DNA of 64,000 nucleotides, from positions 6,067,104 through 6,131,103 of the forward strand of contig NC_051105.1 of the NCBI RefSeq assembly GCF_901709675.1. Direction: 5' to 3'. Within the stretch, counting starts at the first letter, position 1, and each line of letters opens with the position of its first letter. This DNA comes from Syngnathus acus. Its lineage: Eukaryota; Chordata; Actinopteri; Syngnathiformes; Syngnathidae. The notes below the pieces were generated by a model. The model was not told the origin of the DNA. It ran no database searches and saw only the letters and a list, made by a program, of their open reading frames with translations. The position numbers and the translations under genes are program-made. Below, in pieces: positions 62,506-64,000 of this stretch.

Positions 62506-63723
62506 TCACACCAGCTGGACGCTGGTCAGCATCACCTGCCACCCCTCCAGCCAGTTGATGCTTTGCAGGTCGCTAACAGCATATTTGAGGTCCAGCTGGA
62601 GGTCGTCGTTGAAGGTTATGTTGAAAGCGTAAACCTCACACTTGATGACAATCTGGATGGCGACAAGAGAGAGCAGGGTCACGAAGCGCTCCTCAACATT
62701 TTACACAGGAACCGCTCGGAAATGTAGGATGGCAAACTGGCGGCTTGTCAGGACAAACAACAGGCGTGCCACCAGACAGTCGAAAATGCTTCACGTAAAA
62801 AAGCTTTCGTCCGTCCGTCAAAAAACAATGCATCAATGGCTTCCTGTGCCCAGGTCAGTCAACCTTTCGAAATCCTTCAATGCTGTTTTGGATTTGTGGA
62901 AAGCTGCGCCCGAGGCCTCCAAAATATCGAGCCGATTCGCTGAACAATTTAACGGGTTGAATGAAGGGGGCCCAAATGTAGATGTCTGACACCTTCGTTT
63001 GGGTAACGACCGGACGGACAAAGACGTAGCGTAGCGACGACGGGTGTCACCTTGAAGGCATGTCCGGGACCAAAAGGGCGGTGTTGGGGTAAGTTCTTGG
63101 TCTGCTTGTTGCCCCAAGTGCCGGCCACTTTGGAGTTGAGCAAGACCATTTGTTTTGCCAAGTCAAATTTCAGGTGTAGCCCCGTCGTGATTTTGTTGCG
63201 GCTGTCGCCGCCGCCATCGTCGCCGTCGTCGCCGTCGTCCTCGCCGTCGCCATCCTTGTGCACGTTCAGGTTGAATAAGAGCCTGCCGCACAAACGCATT
63301 GTCCTGGTAAGTGCCTTCTTTGGTGTAATGGGGGGCAGCTGGGTGCAGGCTATCATTACTTGGTGACGTTGGTCTTGGCTCGCCCTCTGATAACGATGCT
63401 GCGGCCCACGGCAAGGCCTTCATCAATGGCAGCTTGGAATCCGCCTTTCTGCGCACACACACGATTGAGCAAGACAAGTCCACGATGCACTTTGTGTACA
63501 ACTCTACGTCTTTCCGGACGATGCAGGCATTTGTATCCCCGCATGCCCTCAGTGAGGGCCCACGTGCCCTCCTCCGTGAGGTCGCCATATTGGCCTAGCC
63601 AATCAACTTTGTGTAGAGTTTTCGTCTGACCATTTTTGTCTTTCTTCACTTTGCCTGTACAAATGAAACCACAAATTCGTTCACAGCGCAAACCGTCAAC
63701 TTACTCACCGGGTTAGCAGCCAT
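62506..63723 (-). CDS. Galectin-like protein with degenerate sugar-binding site
   Basis: Single galectin-type beta-sandwich domain. Four minus-strand exons: 63709-63723, 63360-63448, 63051-63282 and 62506-62652 (483 nt, 160 residues from MAANP), with in-phase GT-AG joins. Family features are DEGLAVGRSIVIRGRAK, KLLFNLNVH, LHLKFDL, LLNSKVAGTWGNKQ, FGPGHAFK and a final exon with IVIKCEVYAFNITFND and SINWLEGWQVMLTSVQL. Of the canonical ligand residues (H-N-R, N, W, E-R), H71, N84 and W91 are kept. The NPR is replaced by K-F-D and the E-x-R after W by K-x-T. This suggests it does not bind galactosides, as in galectin-related proteins. An acidic Asp/Gly insertion (residues 45-61) between strands comes from a trinucleotide repeat. 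The frame is open upstream of the chosen ATG to the window edge, so the protein may be longer. An alternative exon at 63449-63650 is open but was not needed. Confidence 0.7.
63194..63256. repeat. Trinucleotide (CGT/CGC)n repeat in galectin-like exon
   Basis: The plus strand reads repeated CGTCGTCGCCGTCGTCG units. On the minus strand they encode the GDDGDDG acidic loop. Confidence 0.8.
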
Positions 63724-64000
63724 GGTGAGCAGGCACGAGCATGTGACGTTGCGGGAAGAACACGACGGTTGACCGGTGGGGCTCCCACAGGTGACAGGTT
63801 CCCAATTGGTAGGAGAAGGGTCAGCAGGAAGAAGAAGGGCAACGGTAGGAGTGGTACACGGAGGACAGGTCGTAGCAGGGGGACTCGGAGGACAGGTAGT
63901 AGGAGCAGGAATTGTGGGAAGGGTAAGATTAGGACATGGGGGACATGAGGGAATAACGGGGCAAGTTACATCAGGACATTTGGGAATAGTAAGAGGAGTC
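63709..64000 (-). other. Open Cys/Pro/Thr-rich frame in phase with galectin-like start
   Basis: Reading the minus strand from the window edge, the frame ending in MAANP has no stop for 97 codons. It encodes a low-complexity sequence with repeated T-C-P-P and P-x-C-P motifs (TTCPPSPPATTCPPCTTPT), then a Cys-containing CGSPTGQPSCSSRNVTCSC block. It may be an N-terminal extension of the galectin-like protein, cut by the window end, or a 5' UTR of biased composition. Confidence 0.4.

Noticed and set aside
63356-63691. 111-residue ORF extending the galectin-like exon upstream (Lys-rich, then Cys-containing)
   Set aside because: A clean acceptor (GCGCAG at 63449-63454) lets the five-codon exon at 63709-63723 join exon 63360-63448 in phase. 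The upstream part shows no galectin similarity. Use as an alternative exon cannot be fully excluded.

Overview
The window is a 64 kb piece of a ray-finned (teleost) fish nuclear chromosome. The evidence is spliced vertebrate genes with short GT-AG introns, AT-rich intergenic DNA with many microsatellites, and numerous short hAT-type elements and LINE remnants typical of fish. No viral, bacterial or organellar segment was seen. Exon models were built by reading splice sites by eye. For each intact gene the coding exons add up to a whole number of codons and a length close to the known family length.

Layout, left to right. ACTR3 (Arp3, minus, 1130-6266) lies divergently next to a MADF/BESS-type gene (plus, 6882-8067). 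DDX18, a nucleolar DEAD-box helicase (plus, 9147-13197), converges on glycerol kinase (minus, 13832-20612). A PDE9-type cGMP phosphodiesterase (minus, 21918-26866) follows. MPC2, a mitochondrial pyruvate carrier subunit (plus, 28616-31027), converges on RPL24 (minus, 31995-34169). RPL24 shares a divergent promoter with CEP97, a centriole/ciliogenesis regulator (plus, 34714-39017). Then come three NXPE-family (neurexophilin plus PC-esterase) loci: A (plus, 41160-43777), B (plus, 46153-48991, broken) and C (minus, 52329-55960). RPL24-CEP97-NXPE3 is also the human 3q12.3 gene order, so this block is conserved synteny with a local NXPE expansion. Last are an ST8Sia-type polysialyl/oligosialyl transferase (minus, 58126-59664) and a small galectin-like gene (minus, 62506-63723) whose frame stays open to the window edge as a Cys/Pro/Thr-rich stretch.

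The genes are mostly unrelated housekeeping genes and do not form a pathway. The most unusual part is 44.9-56.5 kb. NXPE-B and NXPE-C sit in a large inverted segmental duplication (arms about 3.6-4.1 kb, tail to tail). B has lost its GDS catalytic motif through a 49-bp deletion. C looks like a mosaic of A-like and B-like exons, and its first intron has gained a 272-bp near-perfect foldback hairpin absent from B. Other points of note are a U12-type intron and a tandem exon duplication in DDX18, two GC-AG introns, a sialyltransferase C-terminus encoded by a microsatellite, a MITE nested in a LINE, and a tandem array with repeated CTCF-like motifs split by a retroposon with 19-bp target duplications.
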